Below are positions 34,828-43,129 of a stretch of DNA of 44,198 nucleotides, in pieces. Origin of the DNA: an uncultured Prevotella sp. Its GTDB lineage: Bacteria; Bacteroidota; Bacteroidia; Bacteroidales; Bacteroidaceae. How positions within the stretch are numbered: the first letter of the stretch is position 1; every line of letters begins with the position of its first letter. The notes beneath the pieces are model-generated. The model did no database searches and was not told the DNA's origin. It saw nothing but the letters and a program-made list of their open reading frames with translations. Where the stretch lies: positions 1 to 44,198 of the forward strand of contig OMXK01000032.1 in assembly GCA_900314995.1 (NCBI GenBank), read 5' to 3'. Position numbers and translations under genes: made by a program.

Positions 34828-34849
34828 GAATAGTTAGGGGAGTAGGGCA

Positions 34850-37132
34850 TTACTTAATAAAAACCTTTTTGCCGTCGATGATGTTCAGGCCCTTCTGCGG
34901 AGCACTGAGGCGCTGGCCATTCAGGTTGAAGATACCCATCACCTTCGTGTCATCCTCTTCATCCATCACGACGTTGTCGATGTAGGTCTTTATCTGCTCG
35001 TCATTGCCGAAGTCCAACACGATCTCGCGGGCCATTGATATACCGCTCTTTTTCGTGTATGTGAAGTAAGCGTGAGAGGCATACACATAGATAGACTTGG
35101 AGGGTCTATAGAGTAAGTCCTCTGCACCGAGCAAGAGTGCCCTGGCTCTTGAACTCAGCTGAACCGGAGCAATCTGAGCCTGGAAGCGAACACCATTGCT
35201 TTCTGTTTCGTAGACGTTGGCTGCATCCGTATCGTCTAAGACCTCCTGGTTCCACAGATCGACAGTGACATTCGTGAAGCTGGGGTTCTCGATGGTACCA
35301 CCAGGAGCTGATCCTGGCTCTCCCCAACGGATGATGAAGGGAACGCCTGCCTTGACCTCTTTGTCGTTGCTCTCCGAGAAGTTGATCGTCAGTCGCTTGG
35401 TAGTTGCATCCCACGATGCGCTCTTGAATGTGCGGATGTCGGCTCCTGCCAGACAGGTAGTAGCCAGTTTCTCAGCCGACATGCTAAACGGCAGGGTCAT
35501 CGTGTTCCAGTAGCCGTCCTTGTAGAGCGTGCGGTTCGTCAGGTCAACGACACAGTATTTATTGGCAGCGAAGTGGGTATAACCCATCTCCCAATACATA
35601 TTCGTCTTGCTGGCGCAGTCGATCTCACAGCCTACATAGACTGCACAGAACTCAATGGCGCCATAGATATTGCTGAGGTCAACCGTCTGACCTGGCTCAT
35701 AGACATCACCATTCTGACCGGCACAATGGCTCTTGGTGTCGCCTACAGCATTGCCGTAGATACTCAGTATCCACTTCCACTTCTTCTGGGCATCGCTTCC
35801 GCCCGACAGTGTAGGCAGAGTGATCTTTGTGCTGCTGTTGACGCTGTAGTCTTCACTGGTCTTAGAGGGAGTCGCAGCAACGGTGTAGTAGCTGACGTTG
35901 TAAACGGGAGCTGTAGCAGCGGCTGCAGCTACGGCAGCACTGGCTGCGCCTGCAGCACCACCCTTGCCACCAGGCTTGTGATTGTCCATGTCATCAAAGA
36001 TGCCATCATCACCCTGATACCAGCAAGAGTTACCTTTTTCTCCGTCATTGGCATCGGCACCTTTACCGCCTTCACCGCCGCCGGCACCTACTGAACCCCA
36101 GTCGGAGGCTAACCAAGCGTTCTTGGCACAAGCGCTACCGCAGGCACCAGAAGCGCCACCGCCGCCACCGGCACCACCAGTACCGATAGCCTCAGCGTGA
36201 CTGCCGCCGGCACCGCCGCCGCCACCAGCGCCACCAGCGATGCTTTGCAGGTCTTTGAGGTCAATTTCCGGGATGGGAATACCGTTCACCATGTGAATAT
36301 CCTTCACTTCTATCTCGCCGCCACCACAGATGACCTTACCACACTGGCCATGCTTACCGCCGTTGGCTTTGACACCACCTTTGATATTGGTCGTAATGGT
36401 CGACTGTATATAGAGTTTGCCCATCGCTGCAGCTGCAGCGCCAGCCTCGCCATTGTCTCCCGGACGTCCGGCGATGTTGCCGCCTTGCCATTCTGCCATG
36501 GATTTAGGACGGTTCTCTTCGGTCGTCATGGGAGCACCGTGGCCGCCATTACCGCCAGCAGTACCGATACCGGCACCGGCACCGCCACCGCCATTGCCGC
36601 CATCTCCGCCGCGGCCGCACAGAATCTCCTTACCTAAGAACCATGTCTTGGGGCTCTCAGTGTTCTCTTTTGCATCTTCTCCGTTGCCGCCATCGGCGCC
36701 GTTGGCTGCGTTACCGCCAGTGGCTACCAGCGTGCCTTCGCCGATGATGTGGAGTGTACAGCCCAAAGGCAGCAGAATGCCGGCACCGGCACCTGTCGTC
36801 CCTGCAGCGTTAGCACCAATGGCGGTGAGCGTCACGCCGGCAGGGATGTAAAGATGCACCTCCTTGTTGGCCTGTACATAGAGACCGCTGCCCTGTCCCG
36901 CACCATCGATAGTGTTGGTGAAGGTAAGGTCTTTCGTCACATAATAGTAGTCGTCTCTCAGTTCGAAGCCTGAGGAGCTTCCCTCCGTGATATGCGTCCA
37001 CTTAGTCGACACTGTCGGCACCTGGCCCCAGTTATCGTCTTTCGTGTCCTGGTTCTGCGCCCTGACGGCACCCTGTTGAGTCAGGGTGGCCGCAAAGAGG
37101 GCGAGGAAGGTTAGTATTGATAGTCTCTTCAT
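34850..37132 (-). CDS. Giant glycine-rich secreted protein with NLNGQRL-type C-terminal tail (paralogue 2)
   Basis: The 760-aa protein has a signal peptide (cleavage near VRAQ). Residues about 60-130 read as a small beta-domain (EVHLYIPAGVTLTAIGANA). Then come glycine-rich stretches (about 115-235 and 300-405) with GGNGG, GAGIGT and GGAGGGGG patterns and an alanine run. A beta-sandwich follows that contains CVVDLTNRTLYKDGYWNTMTLPF, a motif of Prevotella surface proteins. The tail (FNLNGQRLSAPQKGLNIIDG, then KKVFIK) resembles a type IX secretion signal. Extended glycine repeats suggest a solenoid or polyglycine helix bundle on the cell surface. Its paralogue is at 37800-40085; both share order and motifs. 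Function unknown. Confidence 0.75.
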   Translation of the reverse strand: MKRLSILTFLALFAATLTQQGAVRAQNQDTKDDNWGQVPTVSTKWTHITEGSSSGFELRDDYYYVTKDLTFTNTIDGAGQGSGLYVQANKEVHLYIPAGVTLTAIGANAAGTTGAGAGILLPLGCTLHIIGEGTLVATGGNAANGADGGNGEDAKENTESPKTWFLGKEILCGRGGDGGNGGGGAGAGIGTAGGNGGHGAPMTTEENRPKSMAEWQGGNIAGRPGDNGEAGAAAAAMGKLYIQSTITTNIKGGVKANGGKHGQCGKVICGGGEIEVKDIHMVNGIPIPEIDLKDLQSIAGGAGGGGGAGGSHAEAIGTGGAGGGGGASGACGSACAKNAWLASDWGSVGAGGGEGGKGADANDGEKGNSCWYQGDDGIFDDMDNHKPGGKGGAAGAASAAVAAAAATAPVYNVSYYTVAATPSKTSEDYSVNSSTKITLPTLSGGSDAQKKWKWILSIYGNAVGDTKSHCAGQNGDVYEPGQTVDLSNIYGAIEFCAVYVGCEIDCASKTNMYWEMGYTHFAANKYCVVDLTNRTLYKDGYWNTMTLPFSMSAEKLATTCLAGADIRTFKSASWDATTKRLTINFSESNDKEVKAGVPFIIRWGEPGSAPGGTIENPSFTNVTVDLWNQEVLDDTDAANVYETESNGVRFQAQIAPVQLSSRARALLLGAEDLLYRPSKSIYVYASHAYFTYTKKSGISMAREIVLDFGNDEQIKTYIDNVVMDEEDDTKVMGIFNLNGQRLSAPQKGLNIIDGKKVFIK

Positions 37133-37149
37133 CTTAAACGCTGATTAGA

Positions 37150-37779
37150 TTAACGGATATCGTCTTCGTCAAAATCCTTCGGAGCTTTTCCTCCGTTTCC
37201 AAGTTTCACATTCGACTGAATCTTTGTGTCGAGCTGCTTGATGAGTTCTTCAGCCTTCTCAGCACTGGCCTTGCTAAGCGTCTCCGTAGAGCTGCCGTTG
37301 GTAGCTGTCACAGTACCGTTGCTGTTGTAGGTCAGATTCGTGTTGGCGACATTGGTCATGTCTTTGCCATAACTGCTGTCGCCACGGGTGCGCGACAGTG
37401 AATAGGTCTCACCTGTCTCAGGATCGCCAAGCAGTACCCTGCCGTCTTCGAGCAGATCCCATGTGAAGCCGGATTCTTCAAAACCGCCATAGACGGCCAG
37501 CGGCTCTTCGCTCTTGCCGTCGAACACACCCAGGTAGATGCAGCCGGTGTTGTCGTCGTCGGCTCTCACTGCCATCACCACACTGGTGAAGGGCACGCCA
37601 TCCTCTGTAACATCGGCATATTCATACTCTTCCCACCAAACGCCGACAAGGTCCTTATCCGAAATACTGGGCGTGGGCTCTGGTTCGGGAGCTGGTGTAG
37701 GATTGTCTTCATTTGCGCAGCTGGCCATGCCTAACATGAGTGCTGCGGCTGCAAACATTGCAAAAATATTCTTTTTCAT
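37150..37779 (-). CDS. Lipoprotein between the two glycine-rich genes
   Basis: The 209-aa protein has a lipobox LGMASC, then a PTPAPEPEPTPS spacer as used to hold a domain off the membrane, then a domain of about 170 residues (VGVWWEEYEYADVTEDGVPFTSVVMAVRADDDNTGCIYLGVFDG...) that looks like the beta-barrel lipocalin-like lipoproteins of Bacteroidota. The end is helical and acidic. It lies 17 bp before one glycine-rich gene and 20 bp after the other on the same strand, so the three should be one operon. It may be an outer-membrane partner of the glycine-rich proteins. Confidence 0.7.
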   Translation of the reverse strand: MKKNIFAMFAAAALMLGMASCANEDNPTPAPEPEPTPSISDKDLVGVWWEEYEYADVTEDGVPFTSVVMAVRADDDNTGCIYLGVFDGKSEEPLAVYGGFEESGFTWDLLEDGRVLLGDPETGETYSLSRTRGDSSYGKDMTNVANTNLTYNSNGTVTATNGSSTETLSKASAEKAEELIKQLDTKIQSNVKLGNGGKAPKDFDEDDIR

Positions 37780-37799
37780 TGTTATTATGTTTTAAATTG

Positions 37800-40085
37800 T
37801 TATTTAATCATGACCTTCTTACCATTAATGATGTTGATACCCTTCTGCGGCGCATTGAGGCGCTGACCGTTGAGGTTGTAGATGGCGCCGTCATCCTGCT
37901 TTTCAGGATTGACCTTCAATGTCACAATGCTCGTCTTCACGCCTTCGTCGAAGCCCATGATAACCTCACGTGCTTTTGAAGCTTCGTCGGGAAGGATGAA
38001 ATAGCCACGGCAAGCACCTACGTTGATGTCCTCTGAGGCATAGTAGAGCTTGTTTGACTTACCAAGGAACATTTTTGTCTTGTCGCCAGCTTTTATGTCT
38101 CTTGATAGTGAGAACGTGCCTTGGAAAGTAACATCATTGCATTCCCAGCTTCCTGGAGTTTTTTCTGCCACCTTCACGTTGGTGAAGTCCAGATCATGGC
38201 GGATCTTTTTACTATAATCTTTGTCTTTGGGGTCTACATCAGCGGTATTGTCCACAAGGTCGCTGCCTTCATTCCACTTCACCAGGTAAGGCTTACCGGC
38301 TTCAATCTCTTTTGCGTCCTCAAACCAGAGAATGAGGGTTGGCTCAGTCGTATTAATGTTCGCTGATGGTATATTGTAACCATTTTGATAGTAGCCTGTA
38401 TTGACAGCGTCCATCTTCTTGATTTGTGCGCCAGCCAGCGGAGAAGCTTTGATCTGATCTTCAGTCAAGTCGCATGGCAGACAGATGGTATTCCAATTGC
38501 CGTCTTTATAGAGCGTGCGGTTCATGAGCCTGACGGAAATATTGTACTTATGCGTATCAACGTTTGGATTATAGAACAATTCGTTGATCGTCTGCGAGTT
38601 GTCACCCGAACTATTGAGCTTGCAGGCGGAAGCTACCTCCTGGAATTCAATGTTGCCATACACATCTTTGAAATTTGCAGTGCGTAGAGCTTCAATTTCA
38701 GAATCACTTCCAAAGTATTGTGTCGTTGCTGTAGCTATCACACTGGGGTCACTGCCATCTGCACTTGCGCCCTTTCCATAGACGACCAGAGCCCACTGGT
38801 AACCATCACTGTTCTTCGGTAGTACGACAGTGGTGCCTGACGAAGGAGAATAGGAACCTTTCTCAGTCTTGAAATCTGGCTTTACAAATTTATAGGTAAT
38901 GGTGTATTCCAACTTGCCTTCATTTTTCGTGCCATCGGAGGCGGCATTACCACAGACGTTACCATCGGCCCAGCGGGCAGGGGCACCAGTACCATTGTCT
39001 GTTCCTTTGTCTTCGAAACTATCATTGTTAAAATATTGCGTACCTTCCATCTTAGTGTTGGCACCAAAGGCTGCCCAGCTACCATCAGCATTCATACCGC
39101 CACCGCCGCCAGTAGCTCCTACTTGGTAATAACCAGGATTGGCCTTCCATCTGACGCTACCGGAGGAACCGCCAGCAGCGCCGCCACCGCCGGGGCCACC
39201 AGTACCGATGCCACTACTGCAGGCTGCGCCGCCGAAGCCGCCACCACCGCCGCCAGCACCGCCGGCAGCAGACTGATTCTTAGCAAAATCCAAAAGGAAA
39301 TGACCGCCACCTGAGCCACCAGCGCCACCTCTTGTACCTGCTACGCCGCTCTTGGCAGATATCTTGATGCCGAAAGTCTGATCGACATAGAGATTGCCCA
39401 TCCTATCAGCGGTTGCACCTTTTTCACCAGCACTACCTACTGCGGAATCAGACTCCTTTTCATAAGCAATTGAGCCTAAGTCACCGCCGTCACCGCCAGT
39501 GCCGCCAGTGCCGCCACGTGTGCCGATGCCTGCACCGGCACCGCCGCCGCCATTACCTCCTTTGCCGCCTCTGCCAGGATATGTTTTTTCGGAGCTATAA
39601 TCTCCAGAAGCAGAAGCACCATCGCCGCCATTGCGGCCGTTTTCAGCATTACCGCCTGTGGCGTTGACATAAGCACCATCTCCGCCGCCGATGATGTAGA
39701 GTGTATTGCCCTCTGACAGTTCAATACCGGCACCTGCACCCGTACGACCGTCGGCATTAGCACCTCTACATTCAATGTGCAAGCCTGCGGGGATGTAAAG
39801 ATACACCGTTCCCAAAATCTTAAGTCCGCTGTTACCATTACCATCATTATCAGTTCTGTCATTGGTGAAGTTCAGACTTTTAGTGATGTAGTAATAATTC
39901 GTAACACCTTTTGCACCAAGCACTTTTCCTGTAGTGGAGCCTTGATCCAATTTCGTCCAATCGTCTGAGGTCGTCTTCGACTGCTTGTAGACCGATTCCC
40001 AGCCGTTTTGCGCCATAGCCCCGCTGCCGCCAAAGAGGCACCCCAGCGATAGGGCAAGCGTTGTCAAGAGTAACTTTCTTTTCAT
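37800..40085 (-). CDS. Giant glycine-rich secreted protein with NLNGQRL-type C-terminal tail (paralogue 1)
   Basis: I start this at ATG 40085 (MKRKLLLTT); another in-frame ATG lies two codons upstream. The 761-aa protein has a signal peptide (cleavage after AMA), then a TVYLYIPAGLHIECRGANA domain, and two glycine-rich blocks (about 130-235 and 265-360) with GGKGGNGGGGAGAGIGT and GGAGGGGGGFGG patterns. A beta-domain carries VRLMNRTLYKDGNWNTICLP, and the end reads AIYNLNGQRLNAPQKGINI followed by INGKKVMIK. This is the same architecture as 34850-37132. The DNA of the glycine blocks is full of CCGCCA-type triplets, which could slip. Secreted surface protein; function unknown. Confidence 0.75.
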   Translation of the reverse strand: MKRKLLLTTLALSLGCLFGGSGAMAQNGWESVYKQSKTTSDDWTKLDQGSTTGKVLGAKGVTNYYYITKSLNFTNDRTDNDGNGNSGLKILGTVYLYIPAGLHIECRGANADGRTGAGAGIELSEGNTLYIIGGGDGAYVNATGGNAENGRNGGDGASASGDYSSEKTYPGRGGKGGNGGGGAGAGIGTRGGTGGTGGDGGDLGSIAYEKESDSAVGSAGEKGATADRMGNLYVDQTFGIKISAKSGVAGTRGGAGGSGGGHFLLDFAKNQSAAGGAGGGGGGFGGAACSSGIGTGGPGGGGAAGGSSGSVRWKANPGYYQVGATGGGGGMNADGSWAAFGANTKMEGTQYFNNDSFEDKGTDNGTGAPARWADGNVCGNAASDGTKNEGKLEYTITYKFVKPDFKTEKGSYSPSSGTTVVLPKNSDGYQWALVVYGKGASADGSDPSVIATATTQYFGSDSEIEALRTANFKDVYGNIEFQEVASACKLNSSGDNSQTINELFYNPNVDTHKYNISVRLMNRTLYKDGNWNTICLPCDLTEDQIKASPLAGAQIKKMDAVNTGYYQNGYNIPSANINTTEPTLILWFEDAKEIEAGKPYLVKWNEGSDLVDNTADVDPKDKDYSKKIRHDLDFTNVKVAEKTPGSWECNDVTFQGTFSLSRDIKAGDKTKMFLGKSNKLYYASEDINVGACRGYFILPDEASKAREVIMGFDEGVKTSIVTLKVNPEKQDDGAIYNLNGQRLNAPQKGINIINGKKVMIK

Positions 40086-40124
40086 AATCATATAATTTTA
40101 GGAGTTAATAATAGTGTTTTCTGT

Positions 40125-40685
40125 CTATTGTTTTGCCTGCTCGGTAACGAAACAGGCCACCAGCCCGTAGGTGATGGTGGGCCGTATCCATATTTCTGTG
40201 AGCATATAGTCGGTGAATTCGTCGCGCGGCTCCAGCATAATGTCGATATTGTAGAGCAGGGCGATGAGGCAGTCGACGACGAAGATCATCCAGAGGTTGC
40301 TCTTGGAGTAGGTCTTCCATTCCTTACGTGCATAGAAAAAGGTGAGCATGAGGAGGAGCAGGACGGAGAGCGTGGAGCAAGCCAGATGGAGGGAGTAGTA
40401 CATCAACGGCGGCGCAAAGAGAATGTCGCGCAGCAGGATCGTGATACCCACACACACTGATGACCAGTAGTTGAACTGCTGCGTGGTGATGCGTATATCG
40501 AAGAAATACATCCACATCATCACCAGACAGGCGATGTAGAATAAATTGAGCACCAGTTCTGGCCAGGTGTTACTCAGTCCGTAGTGAAAGACGCCAAAGA
40601 GCATGATGCCCACCGAGAGCAGCGCGGCAACGGCGGTGATACCGATGTCGAATACTTTAGCTCTCTTGCTGAATCTAGTCTTCAT
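40125..40685 (-). CDS. Multi-pass membrane protein, first gene of the glycine-rich operon
   Basis: The 186-aa protein has five or six predicted membrane spans: AVAALLSVGIMLFGVFHYGL, VLNLFYIACLVMMWMYFF, a span around VCVGITILLRDILFAP, ACSTLSVLLLLMLTFFYA, WMIFVVDCLIALLYNI and TITYGLVACFV. No catalytic motif is visible. The N terminus is short and basic. It lies 39 bp before the glycine-rich paralogue 1 and behind the phased repeats at 40797-40890, so it should be the leading gene of the operon. It could be a small receptor or export helper; I do not recognise the family. Confidence 0.65.
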   Translation of the reverse strand: MKTRFSKRAKVFDIGITAVAALLSVGIMLFGVFHYGLSNTWPELVLNLFYIACLVMMWMYFFDIRITTQQFNYWSSVCVGITILLRDILFAPPLMYYSLHLACSTLSVLLLLMLTFFYARKEWKTYSKSNLWMIFVVDCLIALLYNIDIMLEPRDEFTDYMLTEIWIRPTITYGLVACFVTEQAKQ

Positions 40686-40732
40686 AAAGCAATTGTTGTA
40701 GATTAGTGATTTCTACTGATTAATTTATTTTG

Positions 40733-40740
40733 CAAATTTA
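40733..40740 (-). promoter_or_regulatory. Minus-strand -7 box TAAATTTG of the glycine-rich operon
   Basis: TAAATTTG is 48 bp before the start at 40685. The nearest TTTG on that strand is 26 bp upstream, longer than usual, so the promoter may need an activator. Confidence 0.55.
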
Positions 40741-40796
40741 CGGAAAATATTCGAATGTCACAAGACCAAATGCGTCTGATGGAGCACATTTTGCAT

Positions 40797-40890
40797 ATTT
40801 TGAAACAATTATTGCAGATTTTGAAAGTCCTTTCACTGGTTTTTATACATGCGTTATCGGATTTTAAACATCCGCTATCGGATTTTAAAC
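40797..40890. promoter_or_regulatory. Five ATTTT-type boxes at 21-22-bp period
   Basis: ATTTTGAAA at 40797-40805 and 40818-40826, a weaker TTTTTATAC at 40840-40848, and ATTTTAAAC at 40861-40869 and 40882-40890. Steps are 21, 22, 21 and 21 bp. The last two lie in perfect 21-bp tandem copies differing at one base (40852-40872 and 40873-40893), and the first two lie in a 21-bp pair starting TTGCAT/TTGCAG (40791 and 40812). AraC-family proteins bind direct half-sites about 21 bp apart, and an AraC-type gene is next door; binding is inferred. Confidence 0.6.
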
Positions 40891-40934
40891 ATCATTGCTC
40901 GCCTCCGTTCATCTGCTTTCCGCCAAAATACACC

Positions 40935-42068
40935 TCACTCGGCTTGTTCTTCATGCAGCGCTTTCATCCAGGCTGTCACCGACATTCCAGTCTTGCGCTT
41001 GATGATACTACAAAAGGTGCTGTAACTGCGGTAGCCGCTCTCCTTGGCCAGCTGCTGTGCAGTGATGGAACGCTGTGAAGCGTCAGTCTCGCGATAGAGA
41101 CTTTCGAAATGGCTGATGCGCAGATCGTTGATATAGGCGTTGTAAGTCGTGCCCTGACTGGAGAAATATTGGCTGAGATAGAAACGGTTGGTTCCGATGG
41201 CTTTGGCAAGCTGGGAAAGGTTCAGGTCATGCTGTAAGTAGAGTTGGGTGTCAATGCAATGCTTCTGTAACAATGCCCTAAAATTCTCGCGCATGGCCTG
41301 TGAAAGACCGTTACCTTCCACATCTTCTGCCATTATCGTGGCAGGCTCTGCGACGCACTGGCCCTGCGACAGGGGGATGCTCAGGTCGCTGAGCGTCTCC
41401 ACGCGCCACAGGATATAGCAGAGAAACACGACGCTGATCACCAGCATGGCATATACGTAAACTGGGCCTTCACTGGTTAACGCATAGGCAACGAACACTA
41501 GTAGCATGATGGCCAGCACTACGAAGCTCTGCCACACTTCCTTATGCTCCAGGTCGGCATAGTTGTCGCGCAGCCAGCGGCCATACTGTCTGAGCGCCCG
41601 TACCATATATATAATTATGCCTATGCAAAGCAACAGGAAATAGATATATGCCATCGGCAGAAAAGAATAATTGCATGTAACAACGTTGTATGCATTTCTT
41701 ACGACGAAGGGTACAAACATCACGGCAATAGGCCACAGCGGGCGTCTGCGGTCTTGCAGCATCACAAACATCAGGGCTACCGACAACGGAAAAAACGTCA
41801 TGCTGTCAAGTAATCCGCCTATAAGGTCACACCGCTTGATATCCTCGCTTGAGGAAAGAAAAAGGATCGGCATATACCACACGTGACTCAAAGCGGAGAA
41901 GGCAAAGAAGGCAGCAGCCCAGCGGCGAAGGCGTACTGGCGGTGTTATATCCGTGGCGAAGGCATTGCCCCGACGGAACAGCAGGTAACAACTTGCCAGC
42001 ATGGACATGGCTGTCACTACTGCATAAAGCATGATATAGAGTTTGTCTTCCCGAATCTGGTCGTACAT
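40935..42068 (-). CDS. Membrane-integral AraC-family transcriptional regulator
   Basis: The 377-aa protein joins an integral-membrane N-terminal half to a C-terminal AraC-type DNA-binding domain. Spans are visible at about 8-30, 48-70, 86-103, 108-128, 133-155, 181-200 and 203-222, so about six or seven. The DNA-binding part (about 265-377) has two helix-turn-helix units: LNLSQLAKAIGTNRFYLSQYF and ITAQQLAKESGYRSYSTFCSIIK. A short soluble linker separates the halves. It would sense a signal at the membrane and act on DNA directly. It is upstream of, and oriented toward, the glycine-rich operon; regulation of that operon is inferred. Confidence 0.85.
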   Translation of the reverse strand: MYDQIREDKLYIMLYAVVTAMSMLASCYLLFRRGNAFATDITPPVRLRRWAAAFFAFSALSHVWYMPILFLSSSEDIKRCDLIGGLLDSMTFFPLSVALMFVMLQDRRRPLWPIAVMFVPFVVRNAYNVVTCNYSFLPMAYIYFLLLCIGIIIYMVRALRQYGRWLRDNYADLEHKEVWQSFVVLAIMLLVFVAYALTSEGPVYVYAMLVISVVFLCYILWRVETLSDLSIPLSQGQCVAEPATIMAEDVEGNGLSQAMRENFRALLQKHCIDTQLYLQHDLNLSQLAKAIGTNRFYLSQYFSSQGTTYNAYINDLRISHFESLYRETDASQRSITAQQLAKESGYRSYSTFCSIIKRKTGMSVTAWMKALHEEQAE

Positions 42069-42095
42069 GATTGATTAGTCTTTGCGTGTTCTCGC

Positions 42096-42848
42096 TTATT
42101 CTATGAGTTCAAAGTGTTGGTAGTCCTTACGCGTAGTCCAGTCGCCGCCCCACTCGAAGCCTGCCTCAGTAAAGAGACGGAAGCAGAGGTCTTCGTGGTC
42201 AATCTTATAGGGGAAGTCCCACGAGCGGTCGCAATATGCCTCGGCAGTGGCGGGCTGGATGAACCGCGTACCGTCATCAAAATCCCTATAATAGGGGTTG
42301 TAAAGCGTATTGATATCAATGGCCAGTCCACGGGCATGCTTCGACAACTTGGTAGAGCCGGCTATGGCGCGGTAGCAGAAGCACGACGAGTTGTTGTCGC
42401 GCATCTGTGTCTCGTCGTCGGCATCATAGACATCAGGCAGCAACATCCGCTCAATAGGGTACTTTGCATCGAAGAGCTGGCGCAGGATGTTCACCACGCG
42501 CTCGGCAATCTGCTTGTTGCACACCATCTCGCCCACGTGCATCTGATTGTCGTAGTCCCAGTGCAGGGCGCGGATGTGGCGCAGGTCGTCACGGCCTATG
42601 TAGGGATTCTCCTTGAAGGTTTTACCCTGCATCCGCTGCCAAACGCCGTCGGGGATGGGCTCAGCGGCGAAGCACTTGTCGATGCCTCCGTAAGCAGTAA
42701 CGGTCTCGGTTGTAACTGTTTTTCCAGCCTGCCACAGGTCGAGTGCCGATGTGTCAGGGGCGCTGTTGTCATTGTTGGCGCATGCCAGGAACAATAGTCC
42801 GCCGCAAACAAAGGTGGCGGCAATTCCCCATTTTTCCAATATTCTCAT
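42096..42848 (-). CDS. M15-family peptidase lipoprotein (VanY/D,D-carboxypeptidase-like)
   Basis: I start this at ATG 42848 (MRILEKWG); an in-frame ATG lies three codons earlier. The 250-aa protein has a lipobox ending at Cys23 (FLACAN) and the zinc-peptidase motif of M15: SKHARGLAIDIN with His171 and Asp178, and QHFELIE with His245. Such enzymes cut D-Ala-D-Ala or the L-Ala-D-Glu link of peptidoglycan peptides in the periplasm. EMVCNKQIAERVVNILRQLF is the helix typical of the family's start. It has its own promoter box at 42901-42908 and precedes the AraC-type gene by 27 bp, so it may share a transcript with it. Confidence 0.85.
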   Translation of the reverse strand: MRILEKWGIAATFVCGGLLFLACANNDNSAPDTSALDLWQAGKTVTTETVTAYGGIDKCFAAEPIPDGVWQRMQGKTFKENPYIGRDDLRHIRALHWDYDNQMHVGEMVCNKQIAERVVNILRQLFDAKYPIERMLLPDVYDADDETQMRDNNSSCFCYRAIAGSTKLSKHARGLAIDINTLYNPYYRDFDDGTRFIQPATAEAYCDRSWDFPYKIDHEDLCFRLFTEAGFEWGGDWTTRKDYQHFELIE

Positions 42849-42900
42849 AATAACCATATTTATTAGCCTATTTTATAGTCCTCGGTCTAGATATCTGCCG

Positions 42901-42908
42901 CAAAGATA
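42901..42908 (-). promoter_or_regulatory. Minus-strand -7 box TATCTTTG
   Basis: TATCTTTG on the minus strand is 52 bp before the M15 peptidase start and matches the consensus well. Confidence 0.6.
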
Positions 42909-42975
42909 CGAATAAATGAGCAAAAGACCAAGAGATTCTTGAGTTTTTTTCGAGTGAGTATCCATCGTCTGCTAA

Positions 42976-43125
42976 TCACTTCAACCCCTTGCTCGCTGCC
43001 AAACCTGCCAGGCGACCATTGACCACGATGTCGGCCACACCATTTCCCCCTGGGGAATTGACGGGTAGGGTAGTGAGCATCATCAGGCAGGAAGCTCCGG
43101 TGTATAGATCTTCAAAATTCTCCAT
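42976..43125 (-). CDS. Possible 49-aa protein or gene remnant
   Basis: A 49-codon frame starts at ATG 43125, four bases after the preceding gene's stop, and ends with TGA at 42976-42978. The peptide begins MENFEDLYTGASCLMM and contains PVNSPGGNGVADIVVNGR. I do not recognise it. Its position, immediately behind two other small genes on the same strand, favours a real third gene of an operon, but it could also be the fragment of a larger gene. No homology could be tested. Confidence 0.35.
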   Translation of the reverse strand: MENFEDLYTGASCLMMLTTLPVNSPGGNGVADIVVNGRLAGLAASKGLK

Positions 43126-43129
43126 ACTT

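Larger units (their letters stand above)
34308..34849. other. Gene-free region with a compound repeat element
   Basis: These 542 bases encode nothing I can support. They hold a short AT-rich leader with possible boxes TATATTTG (34388-34395, plus) and TACCTTTG (34441-34448, minus), and then the inverted-repeat element of 34471-34787 and the terminator of the glycine-rich operon. Confidence 0.7.
40686..40934. other. Intergenic region with promoter and phased repeat array
   Basis: This 249-bp gap between the AraC-type regulator gene and the membrane-protein gene holds the minus-strand box TAAATTTG (40733-40740) and the five-box array at 40797-40890. No good -33 element is seen for the promoter. 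Confidence 0.7.

Noticed and set aside
36417-36851. Plus-strand frame rich in Pro and Ala opposite the glycine-rich protein
   Set aside because: It is the reverse reading of GGN codons; the minus strand has the signal peptide and C-terminal tail.
40755-41078. Plus-strand frame of 107 aa across the phased repeats
   Set aside because: It stays open because the repeat period of 21 bp is seven codons, and it runs antisense into the AraC DNA-binding domain.
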